Below, one piece after another: positions 23,501-38,500 of a stretch of 64,000 bases of DNA; position 1 is the first letter of the stretch, and each line of letters starts with the position of its first letter. Under the pieces are notes generated by a model. The model had not been told where the DNA came from. It worked only from the letters and a program-made list of their open reading frames with translations, and did no database searches. Position numbers and translations under genes: made by a program. The stretch comes from Paramecium pentaurelia (lineage: Eukaryota > Ciliophora > Oligohymenophorea > Peniculida > Parameciidae): contig CAJJDO010000156.1 of the NCBI GenBank assembly GCA_905183005.1, positions 198,181 through 262,180 of the forward strand, in the 5' to 3' direction.

Positions 23501-26500
23501 AATAATCAATGTTAATCTACTTGTGATTCAAATTGTGCAACATGTTAGACTTTAACAACACATTGTTTAACATGTCATGATGGATGGGAATTAAGAGGAA
23601 CAAGTACAATTTGTTATATCATATGTGATTCAAATTGCGAAACTTGCGAAACAACTGCTATTAATTGTCTTTCTTGTTATGATTTAATGTATTTAAATTT
23701 ATAGAATAATCAATGTTAATCTAATTGTGATACAAATTGTGCTACTTGTCAAGATACAACAACTTATTGTTTAACTTGCAATTTAGGTATGTATTTAAAT
23801 GAGTCAAACAATTTATGTTAATCTTAATGTGATTCAAATTGTGCAACTTGTGAAACAACAACTACTCATTGTTTAACATGTGGAACTGGTTTGTATTTAA
23901 ATACTTCAACTTATTCTTGCGATTCCATTTGTGATGCAAATTGTGCAACTTGCTAAACTTATACTAATTTTTGTTTAAGTTGTTTTTCTGGGCAATATTT
24001 AAATTAATTAACAGATGTTTGTGATTCAAATTGTGATGCTAATTGTGCTACTTGTTCAGGAACAACAACTAATTGTGAATCTTGCAACTTGGGAACTTAT
24101 TTAAATTTAACAACAAAAACTTGTCAACCAACTTGTGATATTAATTGTGATACTTGTTAAGTTACTACTATTCATTGCTTAACTTGTCCAGCTGGATAAT
24201 ATTTAAATTTATCTAATAATTAATGTTAACCAAATTGCGATATTAATTGCTTAACTTGTTAAACCACTACAATACATTGTCTCACTTGCAATCCTGGATA
24301 TTATTTAAATCAATAAATTAATTAATGCTAATTGACTTGTGATCCAAATTGCAATACGTGTTAAACAACAACAAAAAATTGTTTAACATGTTTTTCAGGT
24401 TTTTTTTTAAATTAATAAACTAATGCATGTTAGAATTTTTGTGATATCAATTGTGCTACATGCTAAATTTTAACGAATTATTGTCTAACTTGTAATCCTG
24501 GAATGTATTTGGATTTATTGATGCACATATGTTCATTAACATGCGATGCTAATTGCTCAACTTGTCTAACAACGACTACACACTGTTTGAGTTGTAATGT
24601 AGATATGTATTTAAATGAGATTACAAATTTATGTTAATCTACTTGTGATTCAAATTGTTTGACATGTTAAACTACAACAACAAGGTGTTTAACTTGTTAT
24701 GATAATTATTATCTAAATTTATCAACTAATTCTTGCTAAACTAATTGTGATACTAATTGTTTGACATGTTTAATAACTACAACACGATGCAAAACTTGTA
24801 ATTCAGGAATGTATTTAAATAAATCAAACTATCAATGTCAAGCTTCCTGTGATTCAAATTGTGATACTTGTTTTATAGTAACAACAAACTGTTTAACATG
24901 CCCAACTGGAACTTACTTAAATGAATAAAATAGTTCATGCTTACCTTCATGTAATTCAAATTGTGCCACTTGTTAAACTACAACAACTTATTGCCTTACA
25001 TGTTTTTCAGGATTTTAACTAGATTCAGGATTAAATAAATGCATTGTCATATGCGATTCAAATTGTGCATCTTGCTTAAACTCTCCAACATATTGTGTTT
25101 CTTGTTATGATGGAATGTATCTAAATAAATCCACTAATGTGTGTTAAAGTGAATGTGATACTAATTGCTTAACATGCTCAGTTTCAACAACATTTTGCTA
25201 AACCTGTTATGATGGATATAGTTTAAACGAAAAAAACTTCATGTGTGATTTAATATGTATCGATAATTGTTTAACTTGCATCATAAATCCATCACATTGC
25301 ACATCTTGTCTTGATGAAATGTATATCAACCCTTCAAGTTATGTTTGTGAAGCAACATGTGATATTAATTGTGCAACATGCAAAGATACAACTACAAATT
25401 GTTAGACATGCAATTCTGGAATGTATCTAGATAATATCACTGTTAATGATAATGGAGTTTGTTTAGTGTGCAATCCTCCATGTGCTATTTGCTAATCGCC
25501 ATCATAAGTAGAAATTTGTTTGGATTGTTAATTTCGATATTTTTTAGATAATACTTCAACTTGTTAAGCATGTCATCCTACTTGTTACAAATGCACAGGG
25601 ACTGCAAACGTTGAATGTGCTTTATGTGCTCCTGGAGAGTATTTATTAATATCCGGATCTGATAAAACTTGTCATTCATGTATATCACCATGTTATGAAT
25701 GTTCATCAGATTCAGTATGCCTTTCTTGCATACCACAATATTTTTTAAGTGGATCTATTTGTTTGCCTTGTACTCCACCATGCTTTAACTGTATCACAAC
25801 AACAACTACATGTGTTGATTGTTTTTTACTTGATAAGAGAGGAGTTGTTAATGATTTATGTGTTTGTCTACCTCATTATTATGATCAAAATAATGGTTCT
25901 AGTGAGTGTTTAATTTGTGATTCTAATTGTAAGACATGTATTGATACAGCTACTAAATGTACAAGTTGTGAAGATGGATATTATTTAGATAATAATATTT
26001 GTTTGGTTTGTGATATATAATGTGTAACTTGTGTAAATTAATCAACAAGTTGTACTTCTTGCAATATTGATGTTTATTTAAGAACATTAGATAATAACTA
26101 ATGTGTTTGCCAAGATGGTAAGTATTACTCTAATGTTCAACTTATATGTGAATTTTGTATTGATCCATGTTTAACATGTTTGAGTGGAACAGATATAAAT
26201 GGAATAAATTATGATGGAAATTAATGTTTATCATGTGTGTTTGGGAATAATCGAATATTAAATAATATAACTAATACATGTATTTGTGATACAGGATATT
26301 TTGATGCAGGATATTTAATATGTTAAGCTTGTGCTTCATATTGTGTTTCATGTATAGCAAATGAATTAGATTGCAACTAATGCAAACCATCTACATTCAG
26401 AGATCCAGCTAAAAAATGCTTATGTTAAGATGGGTATTTTGGAACAAATCTTGTCTGTTAACCCTGCTCTTTTCCATGTTTCTAATGTGAATTACAGAGC

Positions 26501-29500
26501 AATAGATGTACAGCTTGCACACCTGAACGTATACTAAATAGTAATACATGTGAATGTGATTTTGGATATTATGAAACTGCTACCAAAGATTGCTAAACCT
26601 GTCAACATCCTTGTGCTTCATGTGTCTCTCTTCCAACATTTTGCTATAGTTGTGTTGTTGGATACTATTAACCAATAGGTGAATTATCATGTCTATCTTG
26701 TATTATTCCATGTGAGAATTGTGCTCCCAATGATGGTAGTAAATGTTTAACTTGTATTCCTTCTTATAATCGTGAAGTATAAAATTAAATCTGTGTTTGT
26801 AAAACATCTTACTATCAAAATAACGACACTTCTCCATGTTTACCTTGTGCTAATACATGTTATAATTGCGAAAATAATGGAGATGGCACTTAATGTACTC
26901 AATGTAAAACAGGGGATAATAGATATTTAAATTCAAGTAAATAATGTGTTTGTAATATTAATCACTTTGAATAAATCTCATCATCATAGTGTTTATTATG
27001 TATACCTCCTTGTTTATCTTGTATAATTTCTTAAACATCTCCACCAGCAGATGGTACTCAATGTCTTACTTGCTAAACAGGATTAAATAGAATATTTGAT
27101 GATATAAATAATAAATGTCCTTGCAATGATGGATATTATGAGACTACTGGAATATTATTGTGTAGTTTGTGCAAATCTCCTTGTTTAGAATGCATAGATA
27201 ATGGTACTGGATATGAGTGTACATCTTGTGTTATTGGTTCAAATCGTATAGTTATCTCCTAAATTTGTTAATGCATAGATGGATATTTTTAAATTGGTAC
27301 AAATGTTATTTGTAGCCAATGTAATTACACTTGTTAAAAATGTTAGAATTTAGCAACAGAATGCCATCTCTGTGATCCTCTAAAACATCGTGTAGCTTCT
27401 GGTTATACTTGTATTTGTTAAGATACATATTATGATAATATGACAAATGATCAAGATTGTAAATCTTGTATAAGTCCATGTGAATAGTGCTACACTTATA
27501 CAGATGGGACAAAATGTAAAACATGCTTACCTGGACTAAATAGACATTTGTATAATTATTAATGCATTTGTGATGATGGATATTTTGAAGATAATGGTAT
27601 CTGCAAGATTTGTCATTTCACATGTTAAACTTGTAATAAATAATATTCATGTCTAACATGTGATACAACTAAATATGATTAAGTGACATTTAGAAATGGT
27701 TTGGCTTGTGTTTGTAAATAAGGATTTGAAATGAATTAATTAGGATAATGTGTTTAATAATGTCCTATAGATTGTGTTACTTGTAATTTAAACGCCTGTT
27801 TAACTTGTAATAGTAACAGAGTTTTATTAAATGGAAGATGTGTTTGTGCTTTACTTGATAATACACACAATTGTAGATCTTCTTGCTAAGACATTAACTT
27901 TGGCAAATTAGCTTCTTCTATATCATCTTTAAGTTCCAATAATTTAATCGATTGGCTAAATACAAATTCACTATCTCCTGCTACTGTAGTAATGGATACT
28001 ACTATTGATTCCTCTATTTCCTGTTCCCTTTAAAGTTCTTTATAATAAGGCATAATTTCAACTGATAAAAATAATTATTAATTATTACTGTTTAAATCAG
28101 ATCGAATTCAAATTGAACAAAGTCCTTTCGGTGATTAAGCCTCTTATTTCCATTTTATTAAAGATGATGTTAGATATTTACTCTTTTAAAAAGATGCTAC
28201 CATTTTAAATTTAAGAATGACATACTAATTTGCTACAATTGCAAATAATGAAAATATTCAAAGTAATGCTGTACCTAAATCAACTCTAAATTAATAAATA
28301 ATAACATTCAATATAGATAATTCATATACTGTTGTATTAGTATTTACTTACAATATTAACAATCCTCCAACAATTTCAAGTTCTATTATAAGTACAATAT
28401 ATTAATTAAATATTGAATTCAGTTCTGCTTAATAAGTAATTTTATTAACAGAATTTTATGTTAGTAGTACAACTTTTAATGCTGCTACAAATTCATAAAT
28501 AATAACTATATCAAATTATATTGGTCAATTATATTGGTAAGGTAGAGCATTTGAATGCATGCCATATCTTAAAAATGCTAAATAAACATTTTTGGAAAAT
28601 CATCAATTTTTACTTGAAGCTATACCAACTAATTTATTACCATTAAAAGTGACTGATGGATCCAATTATATTGCTACAGCATTCTCTTCTAATAAATTCA
28701 CTGCAAATAGTGCATTAATATAATTAAATAATGTAGATATCAATTATTAAACAGCTTCAATATAATATGATAGTAATGGATTTTCATATTTTACTGTTTA
28801 ATTTCCAGAAATATTAGTATTTGGATTATAGATGTTAACATAATTTACATTCAATCAATTCACTATTTAACATTTTATTACGAGTGGATATTAAATTAAT
28901 AATTAATAACTTACTTATACAAGTAATTATGGTTAATTTATTGGATATATGGTAGATATTTATGGTACAACATCTGTTAAGACTTTAATATTTGGTTATA
29001 ATTAAGGACATACATTCAATGTAGTTTAAAATGCTAATAATGTTTTGATAACTGTGAGTGGAGCTAATGTATAATAAATTAATTTTGCAATTATGGCCTT
29101 TGATGATACAATAATAAATAATTCATATCAAACCATTTTTGAATAATACATTTAATTGTTAATATTATCAATTGAATTATCTACTAGAACACCTTTACGA
29201 TTTATCAATCAATATTGGAAGTTGTATCCTATATCAATTACTGGGACATTTGAAGTATTAACTGAATAAATAGGAGGTTATTATATAAATACAGGAACAA
29301 ATGCAATAAATAGTAAATATCCTTTTGATGTTTCACATAAAATTAACACAAATCTCAAATAAAATATTATTTATACTAATGGATATTTAGTAAATGGAGA
29401 TTCTGCCTTTGGTAAATTAACTAAATACTTTACATAAGCTAATGATAAATTTATTTTAGGAGCATAATTAAATAATATTCAATACATATCAATTTCAATA

Positions 29501-32500
29501 ACTTCAACAGATACATTTGTGTCTTGTTCATAATCAGAATATATATATAATGAGATCTATGCATATATAAGCTAGTGTAAGAGGACTGAATTTTAAATAT
29601 ATTAAATATTTATCATTAATTTGAATGAATATGATGGCTCTATTGTATTATCATAAAGCAGCACTGAAGTGAAGATAGCCAATATTTAAAAAGTCAGATA
29701 ATTGTATTATTTAATGGTAGTATCTAAAAGTTCTAATAATTTGAATACTAATGCAATAATATAGGATATCTATTAAGGAATCTTAAAATCGACTGGATTT
29801 TTTGGCTTTGATTTTCAGTGTTTGACTTACAATGATGATCTATAATGTGATACATATAGAAATGGATATAAGACATCTATGAGCAATGAATTTGATGCAT
29901 CATAAAATTTAGTTACTGATGTTTAAAATATGAACGGAAAGAAGTGTAATTACTTTAATTTTAATAATGCTGTTACTATACTCAAAAATAATAAAAATAA
30001 TTTGAATACTATAATAACTGGTCAAATTATAAATTCTGTATAGCCTACAGTGAAGGATTACTATTTTTAATNTAGATATCAATTATTAAACAGCTTCAAT
30101 ATAATATGATAGTAATGGATTTTCATATTTTACTGTTTAATTTCCAGAAATATTAGTATTTGGATTATAGATGTTAACATAATTTACATTCAATCAATTC
30201 ACTATTTAACATTTTATTACGAGTGGATATTAAATTAATAATTAATAACTTACTTATACAAGTAATTATGGTTAATTTATTGGATATATGGTAGATATTT
30301 ATGGTACAACATCTGTTAAGACTTTAATATTTGGTTATAATTAAGGACATACATTCAATGTAGTTTAAAATGCTAATAATGTTTTGATAACTGTGAGTGG
30401 AGCTAATGTATAATAAATTAATTTTGCAATTATGGCCTTTGATGATACAATAATAAATAATTCATATCAAACCATTTTTGAATAATACATTTAATTGTTA
30501 ATATTATCAATTGAATTATCTACTAGAACACCTTTACGATTTATCAATCAATATTGGAAGTTGTATCCTATATCAATTACTGGGACATTTGAAGTATTAA
30601 CTGAATAAATAGGAGGTTATTATATAAATACAGGAACAAATGCAATAAATAGTAAATATCCTTTTGATGTTTCACATAAAATTAACACAAATCTCAAATA
30701 AAATATTATTTATACTAATGGATATTTAGTAAATGGAGATTCTGCCTTTGGTAAATTAACTAAATACTTTACATAAGCTAATGATAAATTTATTTTAGGA
30801 GCATAATTAAATAATATTCAATACATATCAATTTCAATAACTTCAACAGATACATTTGTGTCTTGTTCATAATCAGAATATATATATAATGAGATCTATG
30901 CATATATAAGCTAGTGTAAGAGGACTGAATTTTAAATATATTAAATATTTATCATTAATTTGAATGAATATGATGGCTCTATTGTATTATCATAAAGCAG
31001 CACTGAAGTGAAGATAGCCAATATTTAAAAAGTCAGATAATTGTATTATTTAATGGTAGTATCTAAAAGTTCTAATAATTTGAATACTAATGCAATAATA
31101 TAGGATATCTATTAAGGAATCTTAAAATCGACTGGATTTTTTGGCTTTGATTTTCAGTGTTTGACTTACAATGATGATCTATAATGTGATACATATAGAA
31201 ATGGATATAAGACATCTATGAGCAATGAATTTGATGCATCATAAAATTTAGTTACTGATGTTTAAAATATGAACGGAAAGAAGTGTAATTACTTTAATTT
31301 TAATAATGCTGTTACTATACTCAAAAATAATAAAAATAATTTGAATACTATAATAACTGGTCAAATTATAAATTCTGTATAGCCTACAGTGAAGGATTAC
31401 TATTTTTAATATGATGCTTTAGAAATTGGAAGATTGACATCTTCAGCATAACCAAATGAATATTTATTTGCCCCAAAAGCTGGATAACAAGAAGTTTAAA
31501 TGATAACACCTACATTTTTTGGTGCTTAATCATAAATTTACTAATATATTAAGAATATGTTATCAGTAACTTTAATTGAAACAAATATTGATGAGATTAT
31601 TATTGATAATAAGCTTGCTACTAATAATCGTGGGTAGATGAAGACTATTTCCTACTATTTAAGTAATTACGGTATAGTATATAATTCTATCTGTGTTACA
31701 ACATACGACACACAGATTTTCCCTAATACTTATGAATGCTTTCTTCGACCTTTGAATTCAGAATTTGATGCAATTGATATGACTTTGACTGCTCCTCTCT
31801 AAAATCTAAAATACAAGATAAATTAAAAAAATAACATTATGTTAATATATATGCTTTTAGCTGATTTTGGAGAGATACCTACTACATAAAATAAAATTTA
31901 ATCATTTAGTCAGTAGATTTATGAATAAATATTGAATTCAGTATAAAATGATCAATGTAAATGTTGGGGTAGATATAGATAAAAGGAAAATAATTGTAGA
32001 TGCTAAGATGGATATTATCCACCAGCAGATACTGTATTTGGATTACTTGATTGCTAACCTTGTGATTACAAATGTCTAACATGTTAATTTACTAAAACAT
32101 AATGTATAAGTTGCCCATTGAATTCAAATAGAGTCTTAGACTTGGTTTCTTATACTTGTGAATGCAAGAAAGGTTATTTTGAATTAGGAGTTATCTTATG
32201 TAGTTTATGTCACTATTCTTGTGGAAAATGTAATACATTAGCTGAAAAATGTACTGAATGTGACATTCTACATCATAGGACTTGGGATAATGTTAATTTT
32301 CTATGTTATTGTAATGATGGATATTATGATGATGGAAGTAATTAAATTTGTGCAAAATGTGATCATAGTTGTAGTAAATGTAATTAAGCAGGTAAGATCT
32401 GTTAAGCTTGTGTTCTATCTGTATTTAGAACTCAATAGGCAGATAATACATGTCCATGTGATGCTGGATATTATGATGATGGTGCTAATTCATTATGTTA

Positions 32501-35500
32501 ACCTTGTGATTATACTTGTTTTACATGTGTAGATACTCCAACTAAATGCACTGATTGCAAAGTTAATTCACATAGAACATTGTCTAATAATGAGTGTATT
32601 TGTGATACTCATTATTATCATGTAAATCTACTTTGGGATTGTTAACAATGTTCAATTTATTGTTAAAATTGTACTGGGCCTACAAGAACAGAGTGCAATG
32701 ATTGCTAAGCTATTTAGAATAGAGAATTAATTGTTACAAGTTGTGAGTGTTTAGCTGGATATTTTAAAGATTCTTTAGATTCTACCATATGCCCATAATG
32801 CGATTATCAATGTAAAACTTGCAAGGTGATGAGCAATTAATGTTAATCTTGTGAACCAACATATAATAGATTATTTGATTCTTTTAATAAGAAATGTTAT
32901 TGCAAAGATGGATATTTTGATGATGGTACAAATGCATAATGTTAAACATGTTCATACAGATGCAGAACTTGTGTTGGTAATTTAGATAAATGTTTGAGTT
33001 GTCCATTAAATACTAATAGAAAATATGATTCTACAAAAAATACTTGTAAGTGTTAGTCATCGTTTTCTGATATTGGTGTTCCTGTTTGTATGAAATGTCA
33101 TGCAAGTTGTTAAGAGTGTTAAACTTTAGCCACATTTTGTCTTCAATGCAACACAAATAAAACATTTAGAATAGACAACAGCAGCATTAATAACACTTGT
33201 CCTTGTCAAGATGGTTATTATGATGATGGAATGAATACTGTATGTAAATTATGCCATCCTTAATGTGATACTTGCTCTCAATTTTAAGTATGCACTTCAT
33301 GTAATGTAACATATGGACGAGTGGATAAAAGTGTTATAGATAATACATGTCCATGTAATGATGGATTCTATGATGACAATCTTAATAAATAATGTTAGAC
33401 TTGCCATTATACTTGCAAGACTTGCATAGAGAAAAACACAAAATGTGTTACATGTAATACTATTGGAACATAGAGATAAAATGCCACAGATTCATGTCCT
33501 TGTAATGTAGGATATTATGATAATGGCAATTTGATATGTGAGATTTGTCATTATAAATGTGCAACTTGTTCATAATAAAGTACATATTGTACTTCTTGTC
33601 CTTTAAGTAGATAAGGTTCAAATTGTGATTGTAAAATTGGATATATAGAAAATGGAGTTAAAGAATGTACAGCCTGTTATTTTAAATGTGGACTTTGTAC
33701 ACTTAGTGATTTGAATACTTGTTTAGCTTGTAATTTAAATCGAATCAATTTACCTATTTGCGATTGTGATTCTGGTTATTATGAATTAAATAATGAATGC
33801 TTACCTTGTCCTAATAAATGCTTATCATGTGATTCCACAAAAACTTGTTAACTTTGCAAAGGGGATAGACTTAATAATCCAGTTTGTTATTGTCCAGATG
33901 GTTATTATGAAGATGAGATATCTATTAATTGTAAAGTCTGTTTTGGAAATTGCTCTACATGCAACAAAGATAGTTGTCTAACATGTAAAGGAAATAGAAT
34001 TTTAGAGCCTTTATAATGTTCATGTCCTCAAAATTCAATAAGTCATATAGAAACACCTTTTTGTTCAGATTGTAATGTTGCTGTAATCTCTGCTTAATTT
34101 AGCAGTGATTTAAGTATAATTTATTTTACATTTCCATTCAATGTACAATTTGTATCAATTAAGAAAGTCACACCTTATTCAGCTTGCTCCTAAATATTTC
34201 AGCCAAGTACATTTTCAACATTAGGTCCTTCTCCTTTATGTTCAATAATTTAAGAAAACATTTTAATAGTAGAATTATCTGAACAAAGTAGTATAACTAT
34301 AAGCACAACGATATAATTTAACACTGATATATTATTAAAAACAGGATGCAGCTCTGCGATAGCTTCTTTTATTTTGATTAATTTCTCTTACAATCCTGTG
34401 AAAATGGATCCTGTATTTGAATTAACAACCTATAGTGATCCAATTACTCTTTGTTAAGATATACCAATCAATATAATCAATAAATTTGTTGATGGAAGGA
34501 GAAATTTCACAGAAATAGCTTGGAGTATTGTTAAAATGTATCCATAAACATCATCTGTATCTTAATATTTAACAGGTCTTTTTGCAGAAGCTAATGCAAA
34601 TAATTATTAATCTATTACAATAGCTTCTCTCTCTTTAAGTGAATATGGCATATATGTAATTCAACTAAAGGCTAAAAATTTTAGAGATTAAGTATATACT
34701 GCACAAACAACAATCTAAACAGAATCATTTGAATCACCAATCATCAAAATTGATCCAGAATAATAATATATATTTGGTAGATGGGAAGATTTATCATTCA
34801 CAGTTACCCTTAAACATGTATCATGTTATACTAACTCTGTTATTGAAATTTTTGATGCAATAAGAGTTAATTGGACAGAAATAGCTAAGACTCCCCAAGA
34901 TACTCCAAGTGTGCTTAAAGAATCTGTAATCTCTGAAACTGATGGTATGACATTTCTGAGCACTTTAAGAATACCAGCCTATACAGCAGCAATTAGTTCT
35001 ACTTATACAATTTAAGTTACAGCATCACTTACTAATAAACCTATCAAGACATCAATATAATTTACAATAACAATAATTAGTAGTCCTATGTAGGCTTACA
35101 TTTAAGGTGGAACAAGAACTTAATCTTTTAATGATTATACAATTCTGAATGGGTTCTGTAGGGATCCTGATCTAGATTATCCATGGAACAAAGATCCTGA
35201 TATAACATTTAATTGGAGATGTATAAATCTAGCCACTAGTGAAAGTTGCACAGATTCAAATAAAGAACCCTTAGAATTAAATGTAACTGATTCTACATAG
35301 ACATTTAAACCTAGGGTCTTAGATCCCTATTAACCACTATAATTTGTTATGAGAAATACTAAAAAGTCAACTATTTTAATTACGTAAATTATTTTGTTGG
35401 TTATTGAAAATGATTTACCTAATATTTAAGTAAGTTACCCATCAGGATATGATAGTAGATAAATATTATTACATGAGGAACTTAATTTTACTTTAGCAAC

Positions 35501-38500
35501 AACTGTTGATCCTGATTCCTTAAAGTATTTTTGTTAAATTATATACAATTATAATATTGTGGCATCATTTACATTTAAGTTTTTATAAGTTAAGTTCCGT
35601 ATTTGGGACTATTGGGAAGATACTGATCAATCAATAAATGGAATCTAAATTAAAATGGCTGCTAAAGATATTTATCATTATATGCCATCAACTTCATCTG
35701 TTAATTTATTATTGAATATACCACCCAGTAATTGTAAATTTACTATAATTCCATCTACTGGGACATCTATAACTGATCTATTTGTTTTGTCAGTTACCAA
35801 TTGTAATGATGTTTAGCTTCCTTTATAATATCAATTTCATATTTATTCAAGTCAAAAAACTATGGATAATGATAATTTGATAGGAGAAACAATAAATAAA
35901 AAGTCTATAACAGATAAATAATCAAGTCCTTAATTATAATTAGTATTACCAACTCCTATAAATCCTGATAATAGTATTGCTTATGAATTAGTACTTGTTG
36001 CTAGTATTTTTGATAATAATAATGGAATGAAGAATCTTACAAAAACAGTTAAAATTAAAAGTATTTATTAAAAAGTAGAAACATCAGATTTTTAATCTAT
36101 TTTATTATAAATTAGAAGAGCACTTAAATTAAGTGATACAATAGATGAATCATCTCTTCCTTCTTTATTTATTGGAAGTTAAGAATTATCAACTTTATAT
36201 AATTAATTATAACCAGAAAAAAAAGCATAAATGAAAAGTATTCTTAAAGATATTTATAATATTTTATAATCATTTTAAGGTAAAATGACAAGTAAAGTTT
36301 TAGAAGAATCACTTTTATCATCTATAGCAGCTATTGGTAGAACTGGTATTAATTATGAAATGGATGATTCTGATGTTGTTGATTTCTATACAATTAAATA
36401 ATAAATTAAGAAAACAGTTAAATAATTAAATAGATAAATAAATGAATTAGATTATTTTTTAAAATAAAAATCAAAATCAGGAGGATCAACATCAAAGTTT
36501 GAAGATGCAATAAAAGCATTAGATAATACTTTATTAAATAGTGGTTTTGTAACTGATACTATATTTAATGCAATTAAAAATAATTAATTTTAAGGAGCAG
36601 ATGTTACAGATGCAGATGTTAATTTATTAAAAGAATAAATATAATAAATCAATAAATTAGTAGCAATAGCTACTCTAAAAAGAAGTTTAGCTAATGAAAA
36701 GCCTAGATAATATGCAGGTTAATAAATGGGTATGTAAGCATATAAATCTACACCTGCTTAAATAAACAAAATATTAAGTGGATCTATAACACCTAGATTT
36801 TTTGGAGGCAGCTCTTAGGATACGTCAACTAATGGTTTATAAGGAACTGGTAGTGATGATAATTTAAATTTAGAAGAAGAAGAAGATGAAATAAATTATG
36901 ATGAATATCTTTCTATTTTAAATGGAACATATAATAAAAATGACACAAATAGTACAAATAGTACAACTAATACAAATAGTACAAATTCAGGAGGTTAAAG
37001 AAGACTTCTTTAATTTGTTGATTGGATTTAAAATAAAAATAATGTTCATTATTTAAGAAATTTATAATAAATAGATCCTGTTGCTGTTAAATAATATGAA
37101 GTTAGTATGTCTAATTTTGCAACAAGTCCTAATTTAAATGATCCTAAATTTTAAACTTAACTTAAAGTTAATTAAACAAATGAAGTTTCAAACACATCAA
37201 ATATAACTCGTGATTAATCAATAGTTAGTAATTTTGGTACAATATAACCAAATATCACAATGACAGAAAGTGGTTAAAGTACAGAAATAAAAACACTTGA
37301 TGGTCAAACCATTAAATTATCATTTCAAGCACCATAAAATGATAGTTCTAATTCAACTATGGAATGTTTATCTGAAGCAAAAGATACTTGGGAAACTGGT
37401 ACATGTAAAATAAAGAAAGATGTAGATTCTAAAGGTAATATAGCATATGTATGTGATTGTGTTGTTGTTAATCCTACAACAGTCATAACAAAATTAGATA
37501 GTTTTATTTCAAACAAGCTAAGTTCAGTATTTAACGCTGACTCTTTTAACATCTTTTTACAAATTTAGTTTTGGAAGTATGCAATTTTCTATATAGCTAT
37601 TGGATTTACAGGTGCTTATGTAGCACTTATGGTTATTGGATTAAGAAAGGATAATTAAGATTTTATAGAAGAAATTACTAAGGAATTAAATATTAACATT
37701 AATTAAAATCCTAATTTGCTCAATTTAAAGAAAGAAATTCATGATATAGTAATAGAAGAGAAAAGTATAGAAGATTCTACGGAGCATGAAAATGAAATAA
37801 CTCCAGTTATTCAATCTGCCGAATATCCTAAACTAGCTTTACTATGTTTAAAAGCACCAATGAATGTATAATTGAAACAAGATGATAATGGGAAACTAAT
37901 TGTTCCTGATGAAGAAAATACAGGTTTAAATCAACATGAAATTTATAGATTATAAGTCGAACGAAACAAAAATAAAATAAATATTAAATAAGTTCAAGAT
38001 TAATTATAATAACATTAATTATATAATCCTACAACAAATAAATAATCAGGAAGAGCAACAGAATTATCTAAAGTAATAAAGAATGTATATACAATTCATG
38101 ATTTAAAATATCAACATGGTTAATAAATAAAACTTAAACCATTAACTTTAAAAGTACTATGGGAAGGAATATTGGTAATATTTTATATATTAACTTTAGA
38201 CTCTTCATAGAGTATTATAAATATTGATGTTATATGATGATATAATAAGTAGACCAGCTAGATTTGCTTTGATATATGCTAAAACTATTTTAGTATTAGC
38301 ATTATCTGCATTATTTTCAGGTAATATGGGACCTGTTTATGGTACTCTTATATCAGTTGGAATTGGTTAAGTCATTAATGTTATTTTATCTATTATTACA
38401 GTTACAATGAAAGCATCACCAATTCTTAAATTTTTAGGTATTTTATTAACAATTGCAATCTCTGCTGTTTGTTGGTTTATTGTATTGATGCTTTCTGCAA

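Noticed and set aside
20078..27890. Paramecium immobilisation surface antigen (GPI-anchored, Cys-periodic)
   Set aside because: Cys modules and tandem repeats are reminiscent, but the protein continues into REJ/GPS and several membrane helices instead of ending in a GPI signal.
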